NCBI RefSeq assembly: GCF_016428755.1
Contig: NZ_JAELTI010000012.1
Coordinates: forward strand, 1 to 64,000
Origin: Allobosea sp. ASV33
Lineage (GTDB): Bacteria > Pseudomonadota > Alphaproteobacteria > Rhizobiales > Beijerinckiaceae
Reading direction: 5' to 3'
Length of the DNA stretch: 64,000 bases
Shown here: positions 48,781 to 56,902 of the stretch, piece by piece
Layout: each line of letters starts with the position of its first letter
Position numbering within the stretch: the first letter of the stretch is position 1
Translations under genes and position numbers: made by a program
Notes under the pieces: generated by a model
The model's input: only the letters and a program-made list of their open reading frames with translations
The model's database searches: none
Told to the model about the DNA's origin: nothing

Positions 48781-50490
48781 TTGGCGCATCTCCTTCGCAA
48801 CGTCGTCCAGCGCAACAGAATCTTCCATTTTCGCCGCGTAATCCCGCTCGATCTGCGCCCGCGCTTTGGGCGGCGCGAGATTACCTGCTCGCTGCGGACC
48901 TCGGAATTGCACCTCGCCGGGATCAGGGCGCGCCGTCTATATCTAGCGGCGGAATCGCTCTTCGAGGAAAGCCGCGACAACCCGATGCTGACAGACGACC
49001 AACTCGCGGCAATCGTGCAGGATTTCTATGCTCATGTGCTGGCCGAAGAGAACAAGTTGCGCTTAAGGCTCGGAAGGATTCCTGAAGAGGTACGCACAAG
49101 CCGCGCCGAGCACTTCGGGCAGATCGCCGCCCAGGCTAGAGCCGATCTCGGCGCCAACGAATTTGGCAGCGTCTCCTTCATAACCCAGGCGATGATGCGC
49201 AAGCACAAGCTCGAAGGTCAGCTGGACGAGACGCAAACCCGGCAGCTGGCACAATCGCTGATGCGTGGGGGCATCGATCTCGCCGAAGCGGTCCAGGCCC
49301 GATATGCGGGCGACTTCAATTTCGAGCCGCGCGACAAGCTGCTCGCGCGCAAGGTCGAGGCCGTATTCAATCCGCCGCCGCTACCGCCGAAAGAGACGAC
49401 GACCGCCGATGGTCAGCCTCTTTTCGGTGTCGTCGCAGCGGCCTTCGTGACGAAGCAGAAGCAGCTGCGTCGTTGGGAGAACCAGACTGCCGGGCAGAAC
49501 GAGAAAAGCTACGAGCTGTTCAAGGCGATTTGCGGGGATCGGCCGTTGAGCGCCTATCAGCGCAAGGACGCCGCCCGGTTCAAGGATCAATTGGAACGGC
49601 TGCCCGCGGACTATGGCAAGGCAGCGATTTACGCCAGGAAGTCTCCAGCGGAAATCCTTGAGATCGATGCCGCCAGCGGCGGGAAAGCGGAAAGGCTGTC
49701 GATCCGCACGGTCAAACGCCATGTCTCGGCGTTATCCTCGCTTTGGGATGAGAGTATTCCTCAGGGCGCCGCGACCGACAAGATTTTCGCGGGCTTCAAA
49801 TTCCCCGCCCAGCAAAGAGCTCAGGACCAGCGGCCTATGTGGCGCCGCAGCGATTTGGCAAAGCTCTTCAGGACGCCTGTCTGGAGCGGTTGCAAATCCG
49901 AGGGACGCCGCTCCACGGCCGGCGGCCTCGTCATTCGCGACGAGAAATTCTGGCTGCCGTTGATCGCGGTGTTCTCAGGTGCTCGCCAGGAAGAAATCTG
50001 CCAACTCCATGTCGAGGATATTCGGCAGGAACAGGGCATCTGGCTCTTCGACATCAACATGAAGCCGCCGCGAAAGCTCAAGAACAAATCTGCGGTGCGT
50101 CTTGTACCCATCCATCCCGAACTCATTCGGCTGGGGCTGCTCGGCTATGTCGAGCAACAGCGTAAGGCTGGCCAAGTCCGCATCTTCCCCAATCTCCATC
50201 CCGGCGGAGCCGATGGCCGGCTCGGCCACGGGTTCACCAAATGGTTCACGCGCTATCGGCGCGATGTCGAAGTTTATGAAGAGGGGCGTGACTTCCACTC
50301 CTTCCGCCACAGCGCGACGACCTTCCTGCACCAGGGTCGCGTAGCGGACTCCATTGTAGATCGTCTCACGGGACATACGACGCCCGGCGAGACGGCGCGC
50401 TACACGAAAGAAACCGACCTCGGGCAGCTGAAGGCCGCGATTGATACGATCGATATCGAAGTCGACTTCGGAGCGCTCTACGAAACTTGA
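48781..50490 (+). CDS. Tyrosine recombinase of the tRNA-Gln element (DUF6538-type)
   Basis: A site-specific recombinase unrelated in layout to the prophage integrase. The N-terminus (RNRIFHFRRVIPLDLRPRFG) matches the DUF6538/min-Tn arm-binding-like domain. Catalytic residues are the Arg in FSGARQEEICQL, HSFRH and the Tyr in TARYTKETD. The open frame reaches back to 48655, inside tRNA-Gln, so the real start must be later. A TTG at 48781 just before the conserved block is chosen (569 residues). A GTG or ATG start was not found there, so the exact start is uncertain. Its position beside tRNA-Gln indicates it inserts there. Confidence 0.88.
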   Translation: MAHLLRNVVQRNRIFHFRRVIPLDLRPRFGRREITCSLRTSELHLAGIRARRLYLAAESLFEESRDNPMLTDDQLAAIVQDFYAHVLAEENKLRLRLGRIPEEVRTSRAEHFGQIAAQARADLGANEFGSVSFITQAMMRKHKLEGQLDETQTRQLAQSLMRGGIDLAEAVQARYAGDFNFEPRDKLLARKVEAVFNPPPLPPKETTTADGQPLFGVVAAAFVTKQKQLRRWENQTAGQNEKSYELFKAICGDRPLSAYQRKDAARFKDQLERLPADYGKAAIYARKSPAEILEIDAASGGKAERLSIRTVKRHVSALSSLWDESIPQGAATDKIFAGFKFPAQQRAQDQRPMWRRSDLAKLFRTPVWSGCKSEGRRSTAGGLVIRDEKFWLPLIAVFSGARQEEICQLHVEDIRQEQGIWLFDINMKPPRKLKNKSAVRLVPIHPELIRLGLLGYVEQQRKAGQVRIFPNLHPGGADGRLGHGFTKWFTRYRRDVEVYEEGRDFHSFRHSATTFLHQGRVADSIVDRLTGHTTPGETARYTKETDLGQLKAAIDTIDIEVDFGALYET

Positions 50491-50572
50491 TCCGCCCGAG
50501 GCGCTCGCCCTTATTCGATAAACGCTCTGTGAGTGCGGCTTCAATAGGCGCCGGATCGCTGTGAGACGGCTA

Positions 50573-50790
50573 CGCTCGACGCCATATTCCGTATACCCCC
50601 CTTCCAATACACCATCTCCATCCGCACACTCCCCTACAACAGCCGGTGACCTCCACCGGCACTCCTCCCTCCTCTGCCATCTCCGGCAGTGCCACACTGC
50701 CGGCAGACACTCCTTCCCTACCTCCAATCCCATCCAATACCCCTTCCATCACCGGCAAGGCACTCCACCCTCGACACCTCCGTTCAGGGC
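50573..50790. other. C-rich, G-poor tract with small hairpins
   Basis: Over about 200 bases the plus strand is dominated by C, A and T with very few G. It carries short stems such as CCGGCAGTG/CACTGCCGG and CCGGTG/CACCGG. No convincing gene is present here. It lies downstream of the Rep-like gene. A strand-biased region of this kind can mark a single-strand origin or transfer site. The 50491-51075 stretch otherwise holds only the partial rep-like repeat. Confidence 0.5.
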
Positions 50791-50911
50791 TTCATGTGTC
50801 GGATTGTTCTCAACGCGCTGGCCCTCTTCGGTGACAAGGCATGCCGCCCCAATCGGCAGTCCCGGAAGCCCTTCCTATCTCCCTGGCTTCGTTAGCCTTC
50901 CTGCGACCAGC

Positions 50912-50973
50912 TTCCAGATCGGCACGCCTCGGCCTCCAGAACTGCAGTTCCAGATCGGCAAGCGCCTCGGCCT
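50912..50973 (+). repeat. Imperfect tandem repeat near the rep fragment
   Basis: TTCCAGATCGGCA followed by CGCCTCGGCCT occurs at 50912-50935 and again at 50948-50973, with two extra bases between the halves in the second copy. The second copy runs into the inverted repeat shared with the Rep-like gene. Confidence 0.6.
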
Positions 50974-51034
50974 GCACACCCACGAACTGGCCTTCATCCC
51001 GCCCGCGAAGAGGCAGGCGTTCGAGGCGTGGGCG
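50968..51034 (+). repeat. Inverted partial copy of the Rep-like gene (67 bp)
   Basis: This segment matches the reverse complement of 51514-51580 over 67 bases with a single mismatch (51028 versus 51520). It encodes the HTHELAFIPP motif region of the Rep-like protein in the opposite direction. It is a displaced fragment of a rep paralogue, or a foldback repeat. Confidence 0.8.
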
Positions 51035-51075
51035 CCGGCCAGCCACCATCGACCACACCGGCGCCCCGCCGTTCG

Positions 51076-52116
51076 TCACAGGTTCAAGGTAGCAAGCCCC
51101 CGGATGGACTCCGCCCGCTTCGCGTCCTCAACCGCCTGCATATGTGCCCAGCGATGTTCGTCCATTTCGGCGCCGTCGTAGATATCGATGACATCGGGCT
51201 GATAGAGCCGCGCCACGAACCCGGCCCGGACCTGGGCCTGGGTCCAGATGTTCCGGGAGCCGGAGGCCAGCTGGTCACAGTTGACCATGGCCCCTTCATA
51301 GAACGCCTTCGGGTGGAAGAGCGCCCTGACCACGACCGGCGACCCATCCGCGCGTCGAATGCGGTACTCCGGGTCGAGCGTCTTCGTGATGTAGCGGAAC
51401 CATTTCCAGCAGAGCCAGACGCGTTCGTACTCGTCGGCCCGGACCCGGCCCGTGATCTTCAGGGCCGGCGCCGGGATATACTTCCGCCCGCACAGCCGAG
51501 CCAGGCAAGCCTCCGCCCATGCCTCGAACGCCTGCCTCTTCGCGGGCGGGATGAAGGCCAGTTCGTGGGTGTGCAGGCCGTAGCGCCGGCCCCATTCATG
51601 GACATAGACGTAGAAGTGCTCGGAGCTCTCGGCACTGGCGCGCTGACCGAACCGCCGCTTCTGCACGCCCTCGACATAGCCGACCTTCAGCCACTTGGTG
51701 GCTTCGTGATTGAAGCGCGTCAACATCCAAGCCGCCTGCTCGCCGTCGGACACGCCGAGATAACCCCAGGCGATCGTCAGATGCGTGTTCAGGACAACGC
51801 CATGATACCGCATGGCGAAGGCGATGGCCTGGTAGATCTTGAAGACCTCCTTCCGAAGCACCGGACGCTTCATCGGCTTCTCCGGCACGGGCTCGAAGTG
51901 ATGCTTGTCGATCCACGCCACCACGCGCGGATGGCGCGGAGCGGGCGGTCCGACATAGGGAGGGTCGATCGACAGATGTGGCCAGTTTGGGTGAGCGCCA
52001 GGGCGGCGCATCGGCGCGGTCAGCGCCAAGCCCTCCGCTTGCTCTGCCGCTGACAGCGTACGGTAGGTGGGAAGAAGGATGGAAGTCGGCTTCTTCGACG
52101 AACTCTGGTCAGTCAT
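51076..52116 (-). CDS. Replication-initiator-like protein (possible HUH type)
   Basis: A 346-residue protein I cannot place firmly. It has a His-x-His motif in GLHTHELAFIPPAKRQ (about residues 177-192), which resembles the HUH metal site of rolling-circle initiators and relaxases. A preceding block is VVLNTHLTIAWGYLGVSD. The C-terminal region contains VWLCWKWFRYITKTLDPEYR and Tyr residues that could act as nucleophile. A plasmid- or ICE-type replication role is suggested by the element context. A fragment of the same motif lies inverted 500 bases downstream. The ATG at 52116 is the first in the frame. Confidence 0.45.
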   Translation of the reverse strand: MTDQSSSKKPTSILLPTYRTLSAAEQAEGLALTAPMRRPGAHPNWPHLSIDPPYVGPPAPRHPRVVAWIDKHHFEPVPEKPMKRPVLRKEVFKIYQAIAFAMRYHGVVLNTHLTIAWGYLGVSDGEQAAWMLTRFNHEATKWLKVGYVEGVQKRRFGQRASAESSEHFYVYVHEWGRRYGLHTHELAFIPPAKRQAFEAWAEACLARLCGRKYIPAPALKITGRVRADEYERVWLCWKWFRYITKTLDPEYRIRRADGSPVVVRALFHPKAFYEGAMVNCDQLASGSRNIWTQAQVRAGFVARLYQPDVIDIYDGAEMDEHRWAHMQAVEDAKRAESIRGLATLNL

Positions 52117-52197
52117 AGGGTGTCCTCGGAAATGGGCGTGACGACGGGCGCGGCACCCAGGTGAGCGCCGGCCTTCGTCGGCTGGATGGACGGGGGA

Positions 52198-52620
52198 TCA
52201 GTCGTCCGAGGGGAACGGATCGAAGAGGCTTGCCAGCCGAGGCTGTTTAGGCCTCGTCTTCGCCTTCCGGCGCCGTTCCCGATGCTTTCCCACGTGGGTC
52301 TTCGGCGCGAGGTGTGCCGCCAGGATACCGCCCTGGTAAGACTTCTCGGTGCTGGCGATCAGCGCCCTGATCTCCGGGCAGCTCAGATCGAGCTTGTCGA
52401 GGAAGCTGAGCAGGGACAGCGCCAGTTCATCGGGGTCCGTCAGATGGGCGAAGGTGCTGGCCGGCGTGGAAGGTGGCCGGGGCGGCTGGGTCAGCTCGCG
52501 CACCTCGTCGAAGGTCAACTCACGTTCAGGGCTCGGTGGCGACGCAGATGGGTCGCCGGGTTGCGGCTTGGCCGTGTCTTCGGGAGGAGTAAGGGGGAAC
52601 TTGAGAAGGAACTCAAACAT
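52198..52620 (-). CDS. Hypothetical protein, 140 aa
   Basis: A 140-residue protein with Pro/Ser-rich N-terminal third (PPEDTAKPQPGDPSASPPSP), a short helical core (ELALSLLSFLDKLDLSCPEI) and a basic C-terminus (KHRERRRKAKTRPKQPR) fit for nucleic-acid contact. GGAG lies 9 bases upstream of the ATG, within the loop of a hairpin. It precedes the Rep-like gene in the same direction and could be a replication accessory or regulator. Not recognised. Confidence 0.55.
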   Translation of the reverse strand: MFEFLLKFPLTPPEDTAKPQPGDPSASPPSPERELTFDEVRELTQPPRPPSTPASTFAHLTDPDELALSLLSFLDKLDLSCPEIRALIASTEKSYQGGILAAHLAPKTHVGKHRERRRKAKTRPKQPRLASLFDPFPSDD

Positions 52621-52670
52621 GCGTATGTCTCCATACGCAAATGGTCTGCCCGGCGGGCAGATTTGACCAT
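52621..52670. promoter_or_regulatory. Two adjacent palindromes upstream of the 140-aa gene
   Basis: GCGTATG/CATACGC arms (52621-52638) surround a 4-base loop that holds the ribosome-site bases of the gene. Next, TCTGCCC/GGGCAGA (52645-52661) is nested within ATGGTC/GACCAT (52641-52670). These are candidate operators or an RNA hairpin controlling the rep operon. Confidence 0.5.
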
Positions 52671-52851
52671 CTGCCTACCAATATAGAGATTTAGGGGGTC
52701 CGAACCGCACGAGTTTCGTGAAGGTTCTTTTTGTGTTGCAACTCAGCAACATTCGTTAGGTCGACTGCAAATTGGCTTAATCCACTGATCTATCAACAAA
52801 ATATGCCGTTCGGCGAACCTCCCGGCGTCCAATCCCGCTCTTGGAGGCTTC

Positions 52852-53925
52852 GTGACATCCGATTTCCCCGACACCTTCGCCCACGTTCCGCTGCTGCCCG
52901 AGGCACTCCTTCGTCAGCACCATATTTTCGAGCCGCTGGACCACCGCTTCCGCTCGGCCGCTCGTCTCCTCCAGAGCATCTGGCGGCAAGATCGCGAATT
53001 GCCGATCGGCAGCTACAAGGTCGGCACGAAGCGCAAAAAGCTCGGCTCCCGGATCAGTCCCACCGCCGCGCGAGCCGGCGCCAACTTCATGCTGCCGGCC
53101 ATCGCCTGGCTCGTGCGCCGTGAACTCGCCTATCGCGAGCCCGCCGCAATGATCGACGAGCCGCGGCTCTACGGCAATCTGCTCAGCTCGATGCCCCTGG
53201 CCTTCAACGTCTTCGGCCTGCTCAAGCTCGACCTGTCCTTTGCCTGCCGCGTTCTCGGCGAACTCTTCCCCGATCTCGCGGGCGCCAAGGTTCAGGCCGT
53301 GCTGTTCGAACACTCGCCTGGACGCGGCGACCCGGCGCTGACCGGAGACCGCAGCGCCTTCGACGTGTTTCTCCGCTATGAGACGTCAGCCGGCAGCAGG
53401 GGCTTCGTCGCGATCGAGATGAAGTACTCGGAATCCTGCCAGGAGCCGGTGGCGGCGATCCGGCCGCGCTATGACGACCTCGCCGACGTCTCCGGGCTGT
53501 TCGTCGATGCACGGAAGCCGACGCTGAAGGCTAATCCGTGCCAGCAGCTGTATCGCGAGCACCTGCTCGCCCAAGCCATGCTGATGCGCGGCGACTACGA
53601 CGAGGGCCGATTCGTCGTCATCGCGCCACAGCTCAACACACTCGTTGCGAGCGCCGTGGCCAGCTACAAGGCCGAACTCAACGCGGCTGGTGAGGATCAG
53701 GTCGGCTTCGCCAGCATCACGCTGGAGGACACCATCATCGCCATCGCGATGGCCGGCGAGGAGGAGTACGCGACCCGGCTCTATCGGCGGTATTGCGACT
53801 TCCAGTTGGTCGACGGCGAACTCAACCTGTTCTGGGCTGGCGACGGCCCGATCGGGGCAGCCAGCGAGCCCACCGCCGTGACCGCTGGCGGTCCGCTCAA
53901 ACTCCTGCCGGGAGGGCGTGCGTGA
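52852..53925 (+). CDS. Putative restriction endonuclease (PGN_0703 family, PD-(D/E)XK)
   Basis: A 357-residue protein resembling the PGN_0703 family of putative restriction endonucleases. The nuclease core is seen as DRSAFDVFLRYETSAGS, with the catalytic Asp, followed by FVAIEMKYSE with the Glu-x-Lys pair. Flanking helical segments (NPCQQLYREHLLAQAMLMRG) are typical of the group. No paired DNA methylase is present nearby in this element, so it may act alone or depend on a host modification. The ATG at 52852 is used. Its stop overlaps the GTG start of the DUF2958 gene. Confidence 0.75.
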   Translation: MTSDFPDTFAHVPLLPEALLRQHHIFEPLDHRFRSAARLLQSIWRQDRELPIGSYKVGTKRKKLGSRISPTAARAGANFMLPAIAWLVRRELAYREPAAMIDEPRLYGNLLSSMPLAFNVFGLLKLDLSFACRVLGELFPDLAGAKVQAVLFEHSPGRGDPALTGDRSAFDVFLRYETSAGSRGFVAIEMKYSESCQEPVAAIRPRYDDLADVSGLFVDARKPTLKANPCQQLYREHLLAQAMLMRGDYDEGRFVVIAPQLNTLVASAVASYKAELNAAGEDQVGFASITLEDTIIAIAMAGEEEYATRLYRRYCDFQLVDGELNLFWAGDGPIGAASEPTAVTAGGPLKLLPGGRA

Positions 53926-54272
53926 GCGCGCCCTTCATGCTCCCGGCCGAACGCGAGCGCCTTCTCGCCAACGGCCGGGCTAGCGCGGCGGGCGAGGACG
54001 TCGATCCGATGCCCGTCGTGAAGCTCTTCACGCCCGATGCCAACGCGACCTGGCTCCTGACCGAGCTCGACCCGGACGATCCCGGCATCGCCTTCGGCCT
54101 CTGCGATCTCGGGCTCGGCGCACCGGAGATCGGCTACATCGCCTTTGCCGAGCTTGCCGGGGTTCGCGGGTTCCTCGGCCTGTCGATCGAGCGAGACGAG
54201 CATTTCCGGCCGGACAAGCCGCTCTCGGCCTATGCCGCAGCGGCACGCGCTCTGGGCAGGATCATCGCTTGA
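53922..54272 (+). CDS. DUF2958 domain protein
   Basis: A 116-residue DUF2958 protein: FMLPAERERLLANGRASA, VKLFTPDANATWLLTELDPD, then IAFGLCDLGLGAPEIGYI and the C-terminal LSIERDEHFRPDKPLSAYAA. The family is common on plasmids and integrative elements of proteobacteria, with unknown function. The GTG at 53922 overlaps the nuclease stop, and its TGA overlaps the next TTG start. Confidence 0.88.
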   Translation: MSAPFMLPAERERLLANGRASAAGEDVDPMPVVKLFTPDANATWLLTELDPDDPGIAFGLCDLGLGAPEIGYIAFAELAGVRGFLGLSIERDEHFRPDKPLSAYAAAARALGRIIA

Positions 54273-54727
54273 GCCCGCTCGCGATCGAGGACGACCATTG
54301 GCTCGACCGGGTTCGTGGCGGCGACTTCGCCGCGATCCCGCACGAGCTGACCTGGCTGCAATCGGCCCGGCTCGCCCATCTCCTCGATGGCTATGACACC
54401 TCCCGTGCGCTCGGCCTCGGCGATCTCCATGCCTGGGCGAACGAGCGCGCGGAGGAAGCCGCACAGTCCGGTTCATGGGGCGGCACCGCCATCGAGCTCT
54501 GGCTGTGCCTGTTCTACGAGCATCGGCGCTGGCGGCATTTCGACTGCGAGCCGATGGGCGGGGAGCGCGTCCGTCTCGACCGGCTCTGCCGACAGCTTCG
54601 TCAGGGGCTCACGGTAGCCGGCGAGCACGAGTGCATCATCATCCTGCGGCAGATCGCTGGCAATACGGTCGCAACCAGGTCAGTCCTCAGCGGAGCTCAA
54701 ATCGCCAGTACCAAAGATACTCGCTAA
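54269..54727 (+). CDS. Hypothetical protein coupled to DUF2958, 152 aa
   Basis: A 152-residue acidic, helical protein (IEDDHWLDRVRGGDFAAIPH; IELWLCLFYEHRRWRHFD). The TTG start at 54269 overlaps the DUF2958 stop (TTGA). Genes of this size commonly accompany DUF2958 on mobile elements. Function unknown. The 54728-55053 gap that follows holds no convincing gene; it probably carries the promoter of the HNH gene. Confidence 0.6.
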   Translation: MSPLAIEDDHWLDRVRGGDFAAIPHELTWLQSARLAHLLDGYDTSRALGLGDLHAWANERAEEAAQSGSWGGTAIELWLCLFYEHRRWRHFDCEPMGGERVRLDRLCRQLRQGLTVAGEHECIIILRQIAGNTVATRSVLSGAQIASTKDTR

Positions 54728-55053
54728 GCTGCTGGGGCCGCTCATACTTTTAAGGTGGATTTCCAGAGAACCTTTGTTACGCTTCCATAATCCAAATTCG
54801 GGCCGCCTATCCTATCCTCGCCATTCAAAATGGCCGCGAGGAACGGTAAAAGGGCGTTGCATACCGACAACAAGAAGCAAGGCTTGGGACGCGGTGAAGT
54901 TGCGCATTGCCAGAAAGGGAACCCCTTGGCATCATCGTCGGCAACTGGGTGAGCCCGTTCTCTTGCTCCAATTTCGGATGTATACCACGGTGCATTGATC
55001 GTGATTTTGCGAGACCTCTTCGTGATCGCCTATAGCCTCTCGTTTCAGCTTTC

Positions 55054-56586
55054 ATGAAGGCTTCTACCCCCTCCACAACCGCCCCAGGGCACGGCGAGCT
55101 CGATGAGTTTCAGGCAGCGTCGCTTGTTGGAATGTCGCCTAAGTTGCTTCGTTGGTTCACGAGCTATGCGCCGAAGCAAGACTCCGACCGCAAGCTGAAA
55201 GCGCGAAAGGAGGAGGAGCAGATTTACTTCGAGCGGACCGAGCTCGAGGGCTTCAATGACTGGCTGAAACTTCCATGGCCCTCGAAGGACGGCGCCCGGC
55301 CGCCAGTGCCTGAAGGCATTAAGCGGGAGATCAAGGACGAAGCCGGCGGCGAATGCGCCATCTGCCACGCCCACTCGGACTCCTGCGAAGCTGCCCACAT
55401 TGTCCCGGTGGCAGCGACGAAGAACAATCACCCCGAGAACCTGATATGGCTTTGCGCCAATCACCACACAAAATTCGATAAGCACACCTACGGCCCCAAA
55501 GCCGAAAGCGCCGAATTCGTCGCTAGCTTCAAACACGCGCTGACGCATTACCGGCGGGCGCTATGGCAAATGCAAGCCAAAGCGACGGGGCAGCTCTTCA
55601 CCATGCTGAAGGCTTGCGAGAGCCTGAATTCGCAGTTGGCGACCGCCAAGACTCCAGACGAAGTCTCCACCGTGATCAGGCTAGCGAAGGAGGCCTTGGC
55701 CCAGGTGCCGAAAATGGCGCCTACCTCCAAGGAGGACTCGCACTTTGCTGCTTTCGAGTCCATGTCGGCAGAGTTCAAAGCCCTCGCCAACAGCTCGACT
55801 GAACTGCAGGATATCGGGGCAACCCTGCATCTTGCCACAGCGGTAAAGGCCGAATTCGCTCAGCGGGCGGGCTATGTGAATTGTCCCCTTTGCGCGGGTA
55901 GCGGTCATTACAAGGGTGAGGACTGCCCAGCCTGCGGAGGCGAAGCAGAGTTGACGGAGAGCGAAGCGAATGCCGTAGACCTCGCCCGCTACACGCTGGT
56001 TGAATGTCCTCTCTGCGACGGAAAGCGAACCTTCAAGGGGCGTGACTGCCCCGCCTGCGGCGGCGATGGTGATCTGGAACGACGCTACGCCGAACAAATC
56101 GACACCCGCGAGTGGGAGGAGATCGACTGCCCGGTTTGCGATGGCTCAGGAAAGCTGCGTGGTCAGGACTGCCAAGCCTGTGGAGGTGAAGGCAAACTTG
56201 AGCGTCAACAGAGCGACAGGATTGACGTACGGGACTATGCGCTCGTCGATTGTCCCGTTTGTGAAGGCAAAGGACGATTTCGGGGGGAGCAATGCCCCGC
56301 CTGCGATGGCGAGCGCGAGATGGATCAGCGCTATACCGATCAGATCGATTTGCGAGATTACAAGCGCGTTGAATGCCCCGTTTGCGAGGGCGCCCGCGAC
56401 TGGTGTGGCCGCCCATGCCCCGCCTGCGATGGAGAAGGCGAGCTCGATCAACGTTACATTGATCGGATCGACATGCGGGATTTTCAGATGGTCGAATGCC
56501 CCGCCTGCGGAGGGCAGACCGGCAACTACTGCAAGACCTGCGACGACGAACGCAAGATCCCGCGCTTCATTGCCGAGCAGCTCTAG
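55054..56586 (+). CDS. HNH nuclease with helix-turn-helix and six 41-residue zinc-knuckle repeats
   Basis: A 510-residue multidomain protein. Residues 15-72 look like a MerR/excisionase-type DNA-binding helix-turn-helix (FQAASLVGMSPKLLRWF, later RTELEGFNDWL). Residues 99-145 form an HNH nuclease: CAIC zinc pair, AHIVP with the catalytic His, NLIWLCANHH. A helical spacer (about 155-270) follows. Residues 277-496 are six repeats with exact 41-residue period; each has CPxC, ten residues, then CPAC (CPLC277, CPLC318, CPVC359, CPVC400, CPVC441, CPAC482). These resemble DnaJ-type cysteine-rich knuckles and should bind two zinc sites per repeat or per pair. The function is probably nucleic-acid targeting or cleavage in defence; this is inference. 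Confidence 0.88.
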   Translation: MKASTPSTTAPGHGELDEFQAASLVGMSPKLLRWFTSYAPKQDSDRKLKARKEEEQIYFERTELEGFNDWLKLPWPSKDGARPPVPEGIKREIKDEAGGECAICHAHSDSCEAAHIVPVAATKNNHPENLIWLCANHHTKFDKHTYGPKAESAEFVASFKHALTHYRRALWQMQAKATGQLFTMLKACESLNSQLATAKTPDEVSTVIRLAKEALAQVPKMAPTSKEDSHFAAFESMSAEFKALANSSTELQDIGATLHLATAVKAEFAQRAGYVNCPLCAGSGHYKGEDCPACGGEAELTESEANAVDLARYTLVECPLCDGKRTFKGRDCPACGGDGDLERRYAEQIDTREWEEIDCPVCDGSGKLRGQDCQACGGEGKLERQQSDRIDVRDYALVDCPVCEGKGRFRGEQCPACDGEREMDQRYTDQIDLRDYKRVECPVCEGARDWCGRPCPACDGEGELDQRYIDRIDMRDFQMVECPACGGQTGNYCKTCDDERKIPRFIAEQL

Positions 56587-56738
56587 CAGAGCTTTATTCA
56601 GGGCATTCAGATGCCGTGGGCGCTTACGCTCGGTGCTCTCGCCTGTATCGCGTTGACGCGCGTCACCCTCTCCGGCCAGACCTCGTACGGTCGGGCCGGA
56701 TCATTCGCAGGGTGCGCACGAAAATCGGAGCATCAGAG

Positions 56739-56852
56739 ATGGTTACAGAAGTGGCGGAACAATTGCTTGCGACCTTGACTGAACCCCGACGCCGAAGTTC
56801 GAGGCGGCCCGACGCCAAAGCATCCGTGAGTTCCAGTAGCGATATTAGCTAG
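56739..56852 (+). CDS. Possible 37-aa ORF in the 56587-56896 gap
   Basis: A 37-residue frame begins with ATG at 56739 (MVTEVAEQLLATLTEP) and ends Ser-rich. The ribosome site is weak and the composition unremarkable. The gap otherwise shows nothing I can support, apart from serving as promoter space for the DUF4238 gene. Confidence 0.2.
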   Translation: MVTEVAEQLLATLTEPRRRSSRRPDAKASVSSSSDIS

Positions 56853-56902
56853 ATGCCGGAGAGGCATCGGCACGATCGATTTCTGGTATTGCAAGAGTGG
56901 CG

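Noticed and set aside
50968-51580. Diversity-generating retroelement (template/variable repeat)
   Set aside because: The 67-bp repeat pair has one mismatch, is inverted, and no reverse transcriptase gene is present in the window.
54774-54998. 74-codon frame in the gap before the HNH gene
   Set aside because: No ribosome site and unremarkable composition; likely random.
55882-56541. CRISPR-like array because of the regular 123-bp period
   Set aside because: The period is exactly 41 codons, the repeats diverge at the DNA level at third positions, and they encode the zinc-knuckle array.
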